This document shows positions 26,798-38,395 of a stretch of DNA of 64,000 nucleotides, piece by piece. Both the position numbers and the translations under genes were made by a program. The first letter of the stretch is position 1; every line of letters starts with the position of its first letter. The notes under the pieces were generated by a model, which saw nothing but the letters and a program-made list of their open reading frames with translations, made no database searches and was not told where the DNA came from. The stretch comes from Vreelandella alkaliphila (GTDB lineage Bacteria > Pseudomonadota > Gammaproteobacteria > Pseudomonadales > Halomonadaceae), in the NCBI RefSeq assembly GCF_016107625.1, contig NZ_JABASV010000013.1, forward strand, positions 1-64,000, read 5' to 3'.

Positions 26798-27342
26798 GCC
26801 AGACTCCTTTTTCCAGACAACAGCCCCTTCAGGCTGTCGATCAAGTTAACCAGCCCGTGCAGTCCCAGCGAGATCGAGAAGACCGGTATACAGAGCCAAG
26901 ACAAGTATTTGGGCAGCCCTAGGGTTCTAGTTCGCTCGGAGTAGATGAAATTAAAGCTTTCCGCCTGGAAGGCACTGGTATCGAAGCCTACCCTCCATAA
27001 TGTTAGTGGGTCATACCAGCGCCAGCACAGCCACAGCATCAGTGCGGCAAACAACAACACAATGGCATCTACTGTGAGTCGGGAAAGCACCTGAAACCGG
27101 AGTGGAAGCGAATCAGTGAGTAGTGTCACCGCGATGCCTTCGCGGCGCTTGAGCACTACCGAGGTAGTCAAAAAAGTCATCCATACCATGGCATGAATGG
27201 CCAGTTCTTCGACCCAATAGAGCGGGCTGCCTAGCGTCCGGGTCACGATATTGAGCAGAATCAGCCCGGTGACAGCTGCCGCCAGCAGCGCCGCGACAGC
27301 GACCTCGAGCCGAGCCAGTCCATGGGAAATTTGCTTGAGCAT
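26794..27342 (-). CDS. TRAP transporter small permease (DctQ type)
   Basis: 182 aa from ATG 27342, chosen for GGAG 6 nt upstream and because the protein then begins MLKQISHGLARLE before the first membrane helix. Four membrane helices are visible, with the family motif NIVTRTLGSPLYWVEELA in the first two. It pairs with DctM in the membrane. It lies 54 bp after the dctP stop and overlaps dctM. Confidence 0.88.
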   Translation of the reverse strand: MLKQISHGLARLEVAVAALLAAAVTGLILLNIVTRTLGSPLYWVEELAIHAMVWMTFLTTSVVLKRREGIAVTLLTDSLPLRFQVLSRLTVDAIVLLFAALMLWLCWRWYDPLTLWRVGFDTSAFQAESFNFIYSERTRTLGLPKYLSWLCIPVFSISLGLHGLVNLIDSLKGLLSGKRSLA

Positions 27343-27396
27343 AGATGGCTCCAACCCCAGTCTACCCTGGGGCACTTATTAACACGTCAAGAAGAA

Positions 27397-28383
27397 TTAC
27401 TCAGCCTTCAGCTGAGCAGCCGTTTCACGCAGCTCCAATAGGACCGGAGCCTTATCAGCCCAGATACCCTCCCACCGCTCAACAGCCTCCTGGAAGAAGC
27501 TTTGGTCAACCTCGACCACGCGGATGTCTTGCTCGCGTAGCGAGGCTTCCTGTGCTGGCTCACGCTCTAACACGCTGTCAATGACGCCGCTCAGGTGCTC
27601 TTGCATAGTGGTTCTAATCAGTTCCCGATCGGTTTCTTCAAGCTCACGCCAGACGCGCCCAGACACTACCCCTACCATCGGAAACATCATGTGGTTGGAG
27701 ATCAGCAGATGCTCTGCCTGATCATAGAATTTAAGTGCCTCGATAGCCTCGAAATCCATATCGATGGCATCTACTTGACCGTTTGCCAGAGCGTCGTAAA
27801 CATCCGGTAAGGGCAGCGGTGTTGGCGCTGTTCCAGCCGCTAAGTAGAAGTCACGAATCGGCTCGAAGGGGGTGATGCGCAGTCGCAGTCCCTCGAGATT
27901 CTCAGGCGAGTCGATGCTATTACGGCTGAGGATTTGACGCATGCCGGACATGCCATAGCCAATGCCGACTAATCCCGTTTGGGCTGGCAGTAGTTCAAGC
28001 AGGTCGGTTGCGGTATCGGAGCGAAGCAGGCGCGCGGCATGTGCCACATCCTCTACCAGGTAGGGTGCATAGAGAGCGCCAAAGTCAGGCGCTCGGTTAG
28101 ACATTTCGGCAATGGTTAGAAAGGCCATATCCAGCGATCCCGCTTGCAGCTGCTGCACCATTTGTGCCTCGTTTCCCAACTGCTGAGAAGGAAAGACGCT
28201 AACGCTATGCTCACCGCCACTAGCAGCGGCCAGATCATCGCCAAAGGCTTCGGCTGCTTGCGTCCAAAGATGGGAAGGCGGCGTAATCATGCCCAAGCGA
28301 AAATCCCGCGCCTGAGCGCTCCAGGAAACCATGGTCAGGCCAATGGCAAAGGTAGCAGATACCAGTTTGTTGACGTTATTCAT
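27397..28383 (-). CDS. TRAP transporter periplasmic solute-binding protein (DctP type)
   Basis: 328 aa. A signal peptide (MNNVNKLVSATFAIGLTMVS, cleavage near SAQA/RDF) leads into a DctP fold: WTQAAEAFGDDLAAASGGEH, a typical GMSGMRQI core, and an arginine in LRLRITPFEP in the place of the arginine that usually binds the substrate carboxylate. Conserved Arg plus TRAP architecture implies a carboxylate substrate. It is the first gene of its operon, with an operator-like inverted repeat about 120 bp upstream. Confidence 0.9.
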   Translation of the reverse strand: MNNVNKLVSATFAIGLTMVSWSAQARDFRLGMITPPSHLWTQAAEAFGDDLAAASGGEHSVSVFPSQQLGNEAQMVQQLQAGSLDMAFLTIAEMSNRAPDFGALYAPYLVEDVAHAARLLRSDTATDLLELLPAQTGLVGIGYGMSGMRQILSRNSIDSPENLEGLRLRITPFEPIRDFYLAAGTAPTPLPLPDVYDALANGQVDAIDMDFEAIEALKFYDQAEHLLISNHMMFPMVGVVSGRVWRELEETDRELIRTTMQEHLSGVIDSVLEREPAQEASLREQDIRVVEVDQSFFQEAVERWEGIWADKAPVLLELRETAAQLKAE

Positions 28384-28501
28384 GAGGATATCTCAGCTTT
28401 TTTATGTTGTTAGAATCACGCCTGGATCTATCCCAAACGCGGCAGGTGGATGCTTAAGAAGTCTAGCCAGGGCAGCTATTATTTATAAATCAACCATTCC
28501 A

Positions 28502-28532
28502 CCTCAGATATTGATTTATGGAATACCTGAGG
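28502..28532. promoter_or_regulatory. Operator-like inverted repeat upstream of the TRAP operon
   Basis: CCTCAGATATT, 9-nt spacer, AATACCTGAGG: an 11-bp inverted repeat with one mismatch. The same half-sites and spacer occur at 35693-35719 before the 3-hydroxyanthranilate operon. It lies between the end of the amidohydrolase gene and dctP, in the position of the dctP promoter. The neighbouring LysR-type protein is the leading candidate binder. Confidence 0.65.
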
Positions 28533-28555
28533 CGTATGCGCTTTCTGTACGGGCG

Positions 28556-30544
<1,989 letters not shown>

Positions 30545-30565
30545 GACATGCTCCTTGCTATTGAA

Positions 30566-31333
30566 TTAGCGGCAGGTGAACGCGGATTCACCGAAACCGG
30601 CAATTTCTACACTGACGTGGACGCCTGGGCGCAACGCTTCAGCGGCGGTGGCGGCTCCGGCCATGATCAGGCTGCCAGCGGGCAGGCTGAGTCCCGCCTC
30701 GCTAACCAACTTGGAGGCCTCAGCCACGCTGCGCAGCGGATTACCGAGAATCGCGGCGGTGGAGCCGACCTGCGCCAGTTGACCATCCAGGCGCATCAGC
30801 ACTCCGGCGTTGTCCAGGCCCGAGAGGTTCCGGGACCAGGGCCCCACCACCAAGCCAGAGGAGGAGCAGTTGTCTGCCACCACGTCTTCAAGACTAAATT
30901 TGAACGCCTCATAGCGGGAGTCGATAATCTCGATGGCCGGCGCGACTGCCTCAATATGCTCGGCAGCCTCCAATAGGGTCAGTGGGCGGTCGATAGCGCG
31001 ACCAACCAGGAAGCACACTTCCGGCTCGGCACGAGGGTGGATATAACGCGACAGCGCCACTTCGCCACCGTCCTCTTCCAGCATGGCATCGGTAAGCCAG
31101 CCCCAGATCAGGCTGTCCACACCCATTTGCTGCATTTTGGCGCGGCTAGTGAAGCCCAACTTGATACCAATGCTGCGCTCGCCGTCTGCGTAGCGGCGCT
31201 GCATGGAGACGCGCTGGATCTCGTAGGCCTGCGCCAAAGAAAAAGGCGTATGGGTGCTGAACTGAGCCAGTGGTTCGGCATGTCGAGCAGCCTGATCCAG
31301 TGCCGTGGCGATGGTGGAAATATTGATGCTCAT
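30566..31333 (-). CDS. 4-Oxalocrotonate decarboxylase
   Basis: 255 aa. Hydratase/decarboxylase superfamily, Mg2+-dependent; turns 4-oxalocrotonate into 2-oxopent-4-enoate. [20 protein letters not shown], the metal-binding [10 protein letters not shown] and the residues around DSRYEAFKF fit the decarboxylase branch (XylI/DmpH/AmnE) better than the hydratase branch. A paralogue of the hydratase branch lies upstream in the same operon. The start at 31333 has GGAG 8 nt upstream and overlaps the aldolase stop by 4 bp. Confidence 0.88.
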   Translation of the reverse strand: MSINISTIATALDQAARHAEPLAQFSTHTPFSLAQAYEIQRVSMQRRYADGERSIGIKLGFTSRAKMQQMGVDSLIWGWLTDAMLEEDGGEVALSRYIHPRAEPEVCFLVGRAIDRPLTLLEAAEHIEAVAPAIEIIDSRYEAFKFSLEDVVADNCSSSGLVVGPWSRNLSGLDNAGVLMRLDGQLAQVGSTAAILGNPLRSVAEASKLVSEAGLSLPAGSLIMAGAATAAEALRPGVHVSVEIAGFGESAFTCR

Positions 31334-32355
31334 GCGGGCTCTCCCTGTTTAGCCAGAAGATCCAGCGCCACGTCGACGATCATATCTTCCTGGCCACCCA
31401 CCATCTTGCGGCGGCCCAGCTCCACTAAAATATCAATCGTTTTCAAACCATAACGCTCGGCGGCAGCCTCTGCGTGGCGCAGAAAACTGGAATAAACGCC
31501 CGCATAACCTAACGCCAGGGTCTCGCGATCTACCCGCACTGGACGGTCCTGCAGCGGTCGCACTATATCGTCGGCGGCGTCTATCAAGGTGTAGAGGTCA
31601 GTGCCGTGATTCCAGCCCATGCGTTCGGCAGCGGCAATGAAGACTTCCAAGGGAGCATTGCCAGCGCCGGCCCCCATGCCTGCAAGGCTGGCGTCGATCC
31701 GGTCACAGCCTGCTTCCACTGCAGCCATAGAGTTAGCCACGCCGAGACTCAGGTTATGATGGGCATGGATGCCTAGTTGAGTCGCTGGATTAAGCACTGC
31801 TTTCATGGCGCTTACGCGATCGCGCACACCATCCATAGTCAGGGCGCCGCCAGAATCCACCACGTAAATGGTCTGGGCACCGAAGGACTCCATCAGCCTC
31901 CCCTGCTCGGCCAGCCCCTCGGGCGTCTGCATGTGGCTCATCATTAAAAAGCCCACGGTATCCATACCAAGCTTGCGAGCATGCTCGATATGCTGACGAG
32001 AGACATCCGCTTCGGTGCAGTGGGTAGCAATCCGAGCCCCCCGGGCACCAGCAGCATAGGCGGCGTCTAGGTCATGTACGGTGCCAATTCCAGGCAACAA
32101 CAGGGTGGTGATCATGGCATGCTCGACCACCTCGGCCACTGCGTCAATCCACTCCAGGTCACTGTGGGCTCCAAAGCCGTAGTTGAAGCTGGATCCTTGC
32201 AAACCGTCACCATGGGCGACTTCAATAGAGTCCACTTTAGCTGCGTCGAGCGCGCGGGCAATTTGCTGGACATCCTCAATGCTGTACTGATGACGCACTG
32301 CATGACTGCCATCACGCAAGGTCACATCAGAGATATAAAGTTTCTTGTTCATCAT
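31330..32355 (-). CDS. 4-Hydroxy-2-oxovalerate aldolase
   Basis: 341 aa, the full family length. A Mn2+-dependent class II aldolase that splits 4-hydroxy-2-oxovalerate into pyruvate and acetaldehyde. The TIM-barrel start [16 protein letters not shown] carries the catalytic Arg and metal Asp; [16 protein letters not shown] carries two metal His. DmpG-type aldolases form a channel with the acylating acetaldehyde dehydrogenase, whose gene is directly upstream (8-bp gap). Two adjacent ATG codons at 32355 and 32352 are both possible starts. Confidence 0.95.
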   Translation of the reverse strand: MMNKKLYISDVTLRDGSHAVRHQYSIEDVQQIARALDAAKVDSIEVAHGDGLQGSSFNYGFGAHSDLEWIDAVAEVVEHAMITTLLLPGIGTVHDLDAAYAAGARGARIATHCTEADVSRQHIEHARKLGMDTVGFLMMSHMQTPEGLAEQGRLMESFGAQTIYVVDSGGALTMDGVRDRVSAMKAVLNPATQLGIHAHHNLSLGVANSMAAVEAGCDRIDASLAGMGAGAGNAPLEVFIAAAERMGWNHGTDLYTLIDAADDIVRPLQDRPVRVDRETLALGYAGVYSSFLRHAEAAAERYGLKTIDILVELGRRKMVGGQEDMIVDVALDLLAKQGEPA

Positions 32356-32363
32356 GAAGCTCC

Positions 32364-33305
32364 TCAGGCAATGGCGGCCAGCAAGCGGGTTTCAGCGAGG
32401 CGCTCAGCACAGCTCTTCGCAGCAGAGGTCATAATGTCTAGATTGCCGGCATAGGCGGGTAAATAGTGAGCAGCCCCTTCAACCTCCAGGAAGATCGAGG
32501 TCTTGAGACCGTGAGTTAGGCCTAGGCCGGGTAAGTTAACCGGACGCTCCACGGGCACTGACTCGAACTGCACCTGCTGTTTAAGGCGATAGCCCGGCAC
32601 ATAAGCTTGCACCGCAGCCACCATTGCATTGATAGAGGCTTCAATGGCGTTTCTGTCTGCCTCCTCAGAGAGTACGAAAACGCTATCGCGCATGATCAAT
32701 GGAGGCTCGGCAGGATTGAGTACGATGATTGCCTTACCCTTGGCAGCACCGCCACAGGATTCGATGGCCTGGGAGGTGGTCTCGGTAAATTCATCAATAT
32801 TGGCGCGGGTACCCGGGCCAGCAGACTTGCTGGAAATAGAGGCGACAATCTCGCCGTAGTGCACTCTGGCAACCTGGGCAACTGCCGCTACCATAGGGAT
32901 GGTGGCCTGACCGCCACACGTAACCATATTGATATTCGGGGCATCCAGATGCTCATCCATATTGATCGACGGAATCACATAGGGACCAATGGCTGCCGGG
33001 GTCAGGTCGATGACGTTGATACCGCGATCTTGTAGCATCTCGTTGTGACGCTTATGGGCGCCAGCAGAAGTGGCGTCAAAGACAATTTTGATGTCGTCAA
33101 CATTCTCCATAGCCAGCAGACCATCAATTCCCTCGGCAGTCGTAGGGACGCCGAAGCGCTGGGCGCGCGCCAAACCGTCTGAGGCCGGATCAATTCCCAC
33201 CATGGCTCCCATTTCAAGGTACTGGCCGTGCCGCAGAATTTTAATCATCAGATCGGTGCCGATATTGCCGGAGCCAATGATGGCCACTTTGACTTTTTTG
33301 CTCAT
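32364..33305 (-). CDS. Acetaldehyde dehydrogenase (acetylating), DmpF/MhpF type
   Basis: 313 aa from ATG 33305, giving the usual N-terminus [20 protein letters not shown] (NAD-binding GxGxxG); an ATG at 33320 overlapping the upstream stop adds five residues. The catalytic Cys is in [12 protein letters not shown]. It oxidises acetaldehyde from the partner aldolase to acetyl-CoA using CoA and NAD+. The pair ends the lower meta-cleavage pathway. Confidence 0.95.
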   Translation of the reverse strand: MSKKVKVAIIGSGNIGTDLMIKILRHGQYLEMGAMVGIDPASDGLARAQRFGVPTTAEGIDGLLAMENVDDIKIVFDATSAGAHKRHNEMLQDRGINVIDLTPAAIGPYVIPSINMDEHLDAPNINMVTCGGQATIPMVAAVAQVARVHYGEIVASISSKSAGPGTRANIDEFTETTSQAIESCGGAAKGKAIIVLNPAEPPLIMRDSVFVLSEEADRNAIEASINAMVAAVQAYVPGYRLKQQVQFESVPVERPVNLPGLGLTHGLKTSIFLEVEGAAHYLPAYAGNLDIMTSAAKSCAERLAETRLLAAIA

Positions 33306-33316
33306 GATCTTTTCTC

Positions 33317-34129
33317 TCATTGTGGCTTGGCGAAAGCAGCGGTCACACCACCCAGGCCTTGTATTTCGGCGTGAAAGATATCGCCTGCTGCTGCGGGCAC
33401 CATGGGGCCAAGAGCACCGGTGAGCAGAATGTCACCAGCGCGCAACGGCTCCCCGAAGCTGGCCATGGTATCGGCCAGCCATACGGCGGCATTCAAGGGA
33501 TTGTCGAGACAGGCAGCCCCCGCACCCACTGACACTGGCTCACCGCGCAAGGTCATCTTCATACCGCAACGCACTAAGTCGAGAACCTCCAGCGTCACTG
33601 GACGGCTGCCGAGTACAAAGCAGCCCGATGAGGCGTTGTCGGCGATGGTGTCCTCAAGGCGGATATCCCATTTAGCGATGCGACTCCCCACCACCTCAAT
33701 GGCAGGTAAAGCGAAGGCGGTAGCCCGAATCAGATCCGCTAAGGTATGGCGCTCGTGATCCAGGTCATGCGCCAGCACCAGAGCGATCTCCGCTTCCACT
33801 TTGGGCTGAAGCACGGCATCCACTGCGATAGGCTGACCGTCACCCACCGCCATATCGGCGAAAAGCACTCCGAAATCAGGCTGATTAACCCCTAACTGCT
33901 GCTGTACGGAGCGAGAAGTAAGCCCTACCTTAAAGCCCACTTGGCGGCGCCCCTGCTCCCGGGCTAGGCGAGTGTTGTGCTGTTGGACGGCGTAGGCTAA
34001 GGCCACCGGGTCAGCGGCGTTCTCCTCCACCTGGGCACGGGCAATCAGCTCACGCACCGGCTTACAGGGCTGTCCTGTCGCCTGGGCTTGGCTGAGGCGC
34101 TCTGCGGCCTCGATCAGGGCAGTATGCAT
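33317..34129 (-). CDS. 2-Keto-4-pentenoate hydratase
   Basis: 270 aa from ATG 34129; GAGGAG lies 7 nt before it, and the GTG at 34147 would place that site inside the gene. It adds water to 2-oxopent-4-enoate to give 4-hydroxy-2-oxovalerate. Family motifs are [30 protein letters not shown] and the metal site [12 protein letters not shown]. DmpE/MhpD/XylJ-type hydratases work together with the decarboxylase found two genes downstream. Confidence 0.9.
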   Translation of the reverse strand: MHTALIEAAERLSQAQATGQPCKPVRELIARAQVEENAADPVALAYAVQQHNTRLAREQGRRQVGFKVGLTSRSVQQQLGVNQPDFGVLFADMAVGDGQPIAVDAVLQPKVEAEIALVLAHDLDHERHTLADLIRATAFALPAIEVVGSRIAKWDIRLEDTIADNASSGCFVLGSRPVTLEVLDLVRCGMKMTLRGEPVSVGAGAACLDNPLNAAVWLADTMASFGEPLRAGDILLTGALGPMVPAAAGDIFHAEIQGLGGVTAAFAKPQ

Positions 34130-34143
34130 AGCAATCTCCTCGC

Positions 34144-35610
34144 TCACGGGTTAACGCAGATGGTGGTCAGTTCGGAATAAAAATCGAGGGAGTGGCGGCC
34201 GCCCTCGCGTCCAAGGCCAGAAAGCCGCGCTCCTCCGAAGGGCGTGCGCAAGTCGCGCAGGAACCAGGTATTGACCCATACCATGCCCACATGGAACTGA
34301 CGAGAAACTCGGTGGGCACGGCCCAGATCCTGGGTCCAAAGCGCTGTTGCCAGGCCATAAACGGTATTGTTAACCCGCTCGATCACCTCATCCTCACGGT
34401 CGAAGGGGGCGATATGGCAGACAGGCCCAAAGACCTCCTCCTGGACACAGCGAGCATCGTCGGCCAGGCCGGTCCAGATAGTTGGCCGTACATAAGCCCC
34501 CTGATCGCGAGCATCGCCAAACGTTGGCACTTCGCCGCCAGTCACCACAGTGGCGCCCTCTTCCCGAGCTAATTCAAAGTAGCTGAGTACCTTCTCGCGA
34601 TGCTGGCGAGAGATCATTGACCCCATATCAATACCGGGCTCATCCGGATAGCCGATTTTGAGCCCTTCGGCTTTCTCTTTGAGAGCGGCCACGAAACGCT
34701 CAAAAATAGGACGCTCTACATAGACTCGTTCGGAGCAGAGGCACACCTGACCGGCATTGGTGAAACTGGAGCGGGCCACGCCAGCCACCGCCGCCTCAAA
34801 ATCACAGTCAGCAAAGACCACGGCGGCATTCTTGCCGCCCAATTCGAAGGAAACGTCACGAACACCCTCGGCGGCCACCTTCATGATTTCACTGCCGGTG
34901 CGAGACTCACCGGTAAAGGTGATAGCGTCTACGTCGGGGTGTTTGGTCAAAAACTCACCGGCGGAGCCTGGGCCAAAGCCATGGATCAGGTTGAATACGC
35001 CTTCGGGCAGCCCTGCGTCATGAATCACTTCGGCCAACAGAGTAGCTGTGGAGGGAGATTCTTCAGAGGGCTTAACCACTACCGAGTTACCGCAAGCCAA
35101 GGCGGGTGCCACCTTCCAGGTAAGCAACAGCATCGGTAGGTTCCAGGGGGAGATAATCGCAACCACACCATGAGGTTTACGCACCGAGTAGCTGAACACA
35201 TCACTGCCATCGGGAGCACGCATCTCGAAGTAATCGCCGCCAGACTGGCGGATAAGCTCGGCAAAAGTGCGGAAGTTGTGCACACCACGCGCGATATCCA
35301 GACGGCGAGCCTGTTCCACCGGGCGACCGGTGTCGGCCACCTCTGCGGCCACAAATTCTTCAAAACGGCGCTCGATACCCGCGGCGATACGCATCAGCAC
35401 ATCGGCTCGTTCACTGGCACTGGTGCGGGCCCAAGGGCCAGATTGGGCGGCTTTGGCGGCACTAACGGCGCGCCCCACCAAAGCTTCGTCGGCTTCGCAG
35501 ACCTGACTCAGCAAACGGCCATCGATGGGTGAGATATTGGGGAAAGTCTGTTCGGTGGCAAGAAATTCACCGCCGACATAATTGAGAAGCTGGGGGGCTA
35601 TGGTCGACAC
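34144..35610 (-). CDS. 2-Aminomuconic-6-semialdehyde dehydrogenase
   Basis: 488 aa from a GTG at 35610 with GGAG 7 nt upstream. Aldehyde dehydrogenase superfamily: the NAD-binding segment SPWNLPMLLLTWK, the general base Glu256 in SFELGGKNA and the nucleophile Cys290 in NAGQVCLCSERV. The subfamily is that of 2-hydroxymuconic and 2-aminomuconic semialdehyde dehydrogenases (XylG/DmpC/NbaE). With ACMSD in the operon, the amino substrate is favoured. It is the first gene of the catabolic operon, with a well-formed inverted repeat 80-110 bp upstream. Confidence 0.9.
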   Translation of the reverse strand: MSTIAPQLLNYVGGEFLATEQTFPNISPIDGRLLSQVCEADEALVGRAVSAAKAAQSGPWARTSASERADVLMRIAAGIERRFEEFVAAEVADTGRPVEQARRLDIARGVHNFRTFAELIRQSGGDYFEMRAPDGSDVFSYSVRKPHGVVAIISPWNLPMLLLTWKVAPALACGNSVVVKPSEESPSTATLLAEVIHDAGLPEGVFNLIHGFGPGSAGEFLTKHPDVDAITFTGESRTGSEIMKVAAEGVRDVSFELGGKNAAVVFADCDFEAAVAGVARSSFTNAGQVCLCSERVYVERPIFERFVAALKEKAEGLKIGYPDEPGIDMGSMISRQHREKVLSYFELAREEGATVVTGGEVPTFGDARDQGAYVRPTIWTGLADDARCVQEEVFGPVCHIAPFDREDEVIERVNNTVYGLATALWTQDLGRAHRVSRQFHVGMVWVNTWFLRDLRTPFGGARLSGLGREGGRHSLDFYSELTTICVNP

Positions 35611-35692
35611 GGTTGTCTCCGAAACGTTGTTTTAATTCATTTCGGAAGAGTGTAGGCAGGGCAGGTATCATTGCATAATCAATAAAAACCCA

Positions 35693-35719
35693 TCAGGTAT
35701 TTAAAAAAAGAATACCTGA
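35693..35719. promoter_or_regulatory. Operator-like inverted repeat upstream of the 3-hydroxyanthranilate operon
   Basis: TCAGGTATT, a 9-nt A-rich spacer, AATACCTGA: a perfect 9-bp inverted repeat. It shares sequence and spacing with 28502-28532. A further half-site GCAGGTAT lies at about 35671. The position, about 85 bp before the start codon, suits an activator or repressor site. Confidence 0.7.
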
Positions 35720-35833
35720 CCCTGTCAGCGCCCGGCCCCTCCCCATCAAGCCGCCAATCCAAAAAGGGCACCTGGTTATATAAGCGTTGTAAACTCATAG
35801 CCGTAGAACTCTGAGCGCAAAAATGCACTGAAG

Positions 35834-36766
35834 TCACGCCTCCTTGAGGCATTCACGAAACAGTTTTGCGGCAGGGCCTAGCTCTCGACCAGAAGCGGAA
35901 AAGCAACCGATATCGCCAAAAGCCAGCGACTTTCCGAGCTTAAAAACCTTGAGTAGCCCCGCCTCTGCGAAAGGCGAAGCCGCCTCGTAAGGCATCAAAG
36001 CAACGGTTTCTTGATCTTGCATCAAGGTTAAATTCGTCAGAATGGATAAAGACTCGACAACATTGGAGGGAACGGTCAAACCCTCTTCGGCAAAAAGTTT
36101 ATCGGCAGTACGTCTTAGTAATGACTCTCGAGTAGGCAGGACCCATGGAAAGGGATGTAACTTCTCAAGGGTTAACGATTGGCTTTCGTGCAGGGGATGT
36201 TTCGCACCGGCGACAATGCATAACTCTTCACTGTAGAGGGTTTCCACCGTAAGACTATTAGCCTCATCTCGCCAACGCCAGTCATCAGGAACACGTCCAA
36301 CCACCAAGTCAACGTCGCCCACTTCCACTGCAGGAAACAGTTGATCCATCTGACCGACACGTAAAGACACCATGACGCTGGGTGCTCTTTGCTTAAGCAA
36401 TCGGATTGCTTTTGGAAGCAAGGAAACTGACGCCGAAATCAACGTGCCGACGACGACATGACCACTGGTCCCCTCCTGAAAAGCATTCACTTCGTCTGTC
36501 AAGCTGCGCAGCTCTGCCATCAGCAGCTTTGCACGTTTCAAAACAAGCTCACCTAACTCAGTGGGAACGACCCCACGGTTCCCCCTGACGAGTAGCGGGC
36601 TGTCAAAATATACTTCTAAGTCATGTATCACTTTGCTAACGGCTGGCTGTGTCAAATTGAGCATCTGGGAAGCTCGTAGCATTGAGCCGCTTAAAACCAC
36701 CTGCTCAAAGACCATTAGCTGATGAAATTTCAACTTACGTGTAATAGAGGAATCTGTGTATTTCAT
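35834..36766 (-). CDS. LysR-family transcriptional regulator
   Basis: 310 aa. The N-terminal winged helix-turn-helix is FEQVVLSGSMLRASQMLNLT, then QPAVSKVIHDLE; the C-terminal two-lobed effector domain begins near VVVGTLISAS. The GbpR/PcaQ-like subgroup is suggested by the FHQLMVFEQV start and the overall pattern. It is on the same strand, directly upstream of the 3-hydroxyanthranilate operon, and probably controls it and perhaps the TRAP operon through the shared inverted repeat (inference). The effector may be an aminomuconate or 3-hydroxyanthranilate. Confidence 0.88.
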   Translation of the reverse strand: MKYTDSSITRKLKFHQLMVFEQVVLSGSMLRASQMLNLTQPAVSKVIHDLEVYFDSPLLVRGNRGVVPTELGELVLKRAKLLMAELRSLTDEVNAFQEGTSGHVVVGTLISASVSLLPKAIRLLKQRAPSVMVSLRVGQMDQLFPAVEVGDVDLVVGRVPDDWRWRDEANSLTVETLYSEELCIVAGAKHPLHESQSLTLEKLHPFPWVLPTRESLLRRTADKLFAEEGLTVPSNVVESLSILTNLTLMQDQETVALMPYEAASPFAEAGLLKVFKLGKSLAFGDIGCFSASGRELGPAAKLFRECLKEA

Positions 36767-36967
36767 AGCTTTATGGCATACCGAGTGGTTGGCAATCTTT
36801 AGGTGAGCAAAACTCCATGGAATAGATCACGTAGTGCAGAACAGCGCTGCCAGCGTTAGAACCAGTCACGTTTCCAGGGAGCAACCACTCAAAAAGTGGA
36901 TGACTGTAAGTACACCCTACTAACGGCAAGAAGGAAAGCTCATGATGCGGCGCTCCAATCCACAGAA

Positions 36968-36993
36968 AAGCCGCTACTAAAAAGTAGCGGCTT
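36968..36993 (-). terminator. Rho-independent terminator after the DsrE-like gene
   Basis: An 11-bp perfect stem (AAGCCGCTACT / AGTAGCGGCTT) with a 4-nt loop. On the minus strand it ends in TTTT. It closes the rhodanese-DsrE unit and resembles the hairpin in the 149-bp repeats. Confidence 0.75.
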
Positions 36994-37019
36994 CATACTG
37001 CCAGCATGGCACTAACGTT

Positions 37020-37475
37020 TTAGAAGCTGAATACAGGAATGGCGGGATCGCGCATCATTTCTGCCATGGGGCCTGGCGCCGCAACACCAACGCCTTCAAG
37101 TAGATCTTCTTGGGTGTAATCGGTGTTAGGTAAGTAGATGGCACATACATCGACACTGACGCCTTCACCCATCAACATTTTCAACATACCTTCAGGTTTA
37201 ACCTGCCCTGCAGGGTTACTGGGCGGGGTATTGACCGCTGCTTCACTTTCATAGCCATCTACCGCAAGATCACCCGCGGCGTCACACAGCAAGATATGTA
37301 GATCCGTGCCCTGCTGACGCATCGCATTGCCTAATATCATTGCCATTGATTGCGTCTGTACTGCGTCGCTGGTCAGAATCATTAACGCTTTATCGCTTTC
37401 GGCATCGTGGTTATCTGCGCTAGCCACCATCGGTACTAAAGCCAACACACCGGCCATTACTAATGTTTTATGCAT
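37020..37475 (-). CDS. Periplasmic DsrE-like protein
   Basis: 151 aa from ATG 37475, which has AAGGAG 6 nt upstream; longer in-frame starts run into the preceding gene. A signal peptide (MHKTLVMAGVLALVPMVASA) is followed by a DsrE/DsrF-like fold: KALMILTSDAVQTQSMAMIL, the HILLCDAAGDLA strand, and a conserved Cys in VDVCAIYLPN. DsrE-type proteins carry sulfur on cysteine, but most are cytoplasmic. It follows a secreted rhodanese, so the two may pass sulfane sulfur in the periplasm (inference). Confidence 0.75.
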   Translation of the reverse strand: MHKTLVMAGVLALVPMVASADNHDAESDKALMILTSDAVQTQSMAMILGNAMRQQGTDLHILLCDAAGDLAVDGYESEAAVNTPPSNPAGQVKPEGMLKMLMGEGVSVDVCAIYLPNTDYTQEDLLEGVGVAAPGPMAEMMRDPAIPVFSF

Positions 37476-37527
37476 CGTTATCTCCTTATCAATCTGTGCG
37501 ATTTGTTGCTTTAAATGCTTTTCTGCG

Positions 37528-38145
37528 CTATTCCGACTCATACCAAGCGGTGTCAGGATTAACGTCATAACTCCAGGGCAATCCCGAATTACGCCACCCA
37601 TCACGCGCCCTCACACCTTTTGAGTCACCTTCAGCAAGCGTACCCCCTTCAAAGCCATCGCTAACCGAATACACCTGCGAAAATCCCATCTCTGCGATCA
37701 GATCTGCAGCGGGTGCGCTGCGGGTTGCTCCAGAGCGGCACATTACGATGATCGGAGTATCGTCATTTGCTTGATGCGCCTCGAGCGCGGCACGGATTTG
37801 TTCGGCAAAATTGGCGTTACGAACCGTTGGCCATGTTTTGCTATCAGCATCGAACTGAGTCGTGTCCGTTAGTACCCATGGCACATGGATATCAGTGGGT
37901 TCTGCAAAACCGGTGAATTTAATTTCGACGGGATCACGCACATCAATCAACAATGCATCGTCTTCTTGCTGTAGCAGGTCATAGGCTTCGCGAGCGGTCA
38001 CATACAAGCCCAACTGCGTTTCTCGATAAGAGGGCGTATCTTCAGCCTGAGCGACGGTGATTACACTCATGCTCAGTGCCATCAAGGCGGCAAGGGCAGA
38101 ATTACGGTACGGAAGCTCAGCAAAATAGCTTGCAACTCCAGACAT
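37528..38145 (-). CDS. Periplasmic rhodanese-like protein
   Basis: 205 aa. A signal sequence (hydrophobic 18-32, ending AQAED) leads to one rhodanese domain: LLIDVRDPVEIKFTG, a conserved DIHVPW, and the active-site loop VMCRSGATRS with Cys136. The loop has the right length for sulfurtransfer rather than phosphatase activity. Its gene is 52 bp upstream of the DsrE-like gene in the same direction. The physiological sulfur donor cannot be told from the sequence. Confidence 0.82.
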   Translation of the reverse strand: MSGVASYFAELPYRNSALAALMALSMSVITVAQAEDTPSYRETQLGLYVTAREAYDLLQQEDDALLIDVRDPVEIKFTGFAEPTDIHVPWVLTDTTQFDADSKTWPTVRNANFAEQIRAALEAHQANDDTPIIVMCRSGATRSAPAADLIAEMGFSQVYSVSDGFEGGTLAEGDSKGVRARDGWRNSGLPWSYDVNPDTAWYESE

Positions 38146-38395
38146 AACAAAATCCTCTAAAGAAATAACTCTATGGACTTAATATAGCTGGAAAGGTGCA
38201 GAACTACCTGCGGCGTTTTGTCACTAGCCAGAAGTAGGAGACTGTTAGCTAGCCTTGACGTAACAATGCCAGACACCATCGCTAACAGCCTTCGTTGTGC
38301 CTAAACGAAGCAGTTCGCTTTTAAGCATTCAGTGGCGTTAAAACAACGCCCCCAAACGACTGATGGTTTAACTAGCCTGCCGGATACAATAGCGA

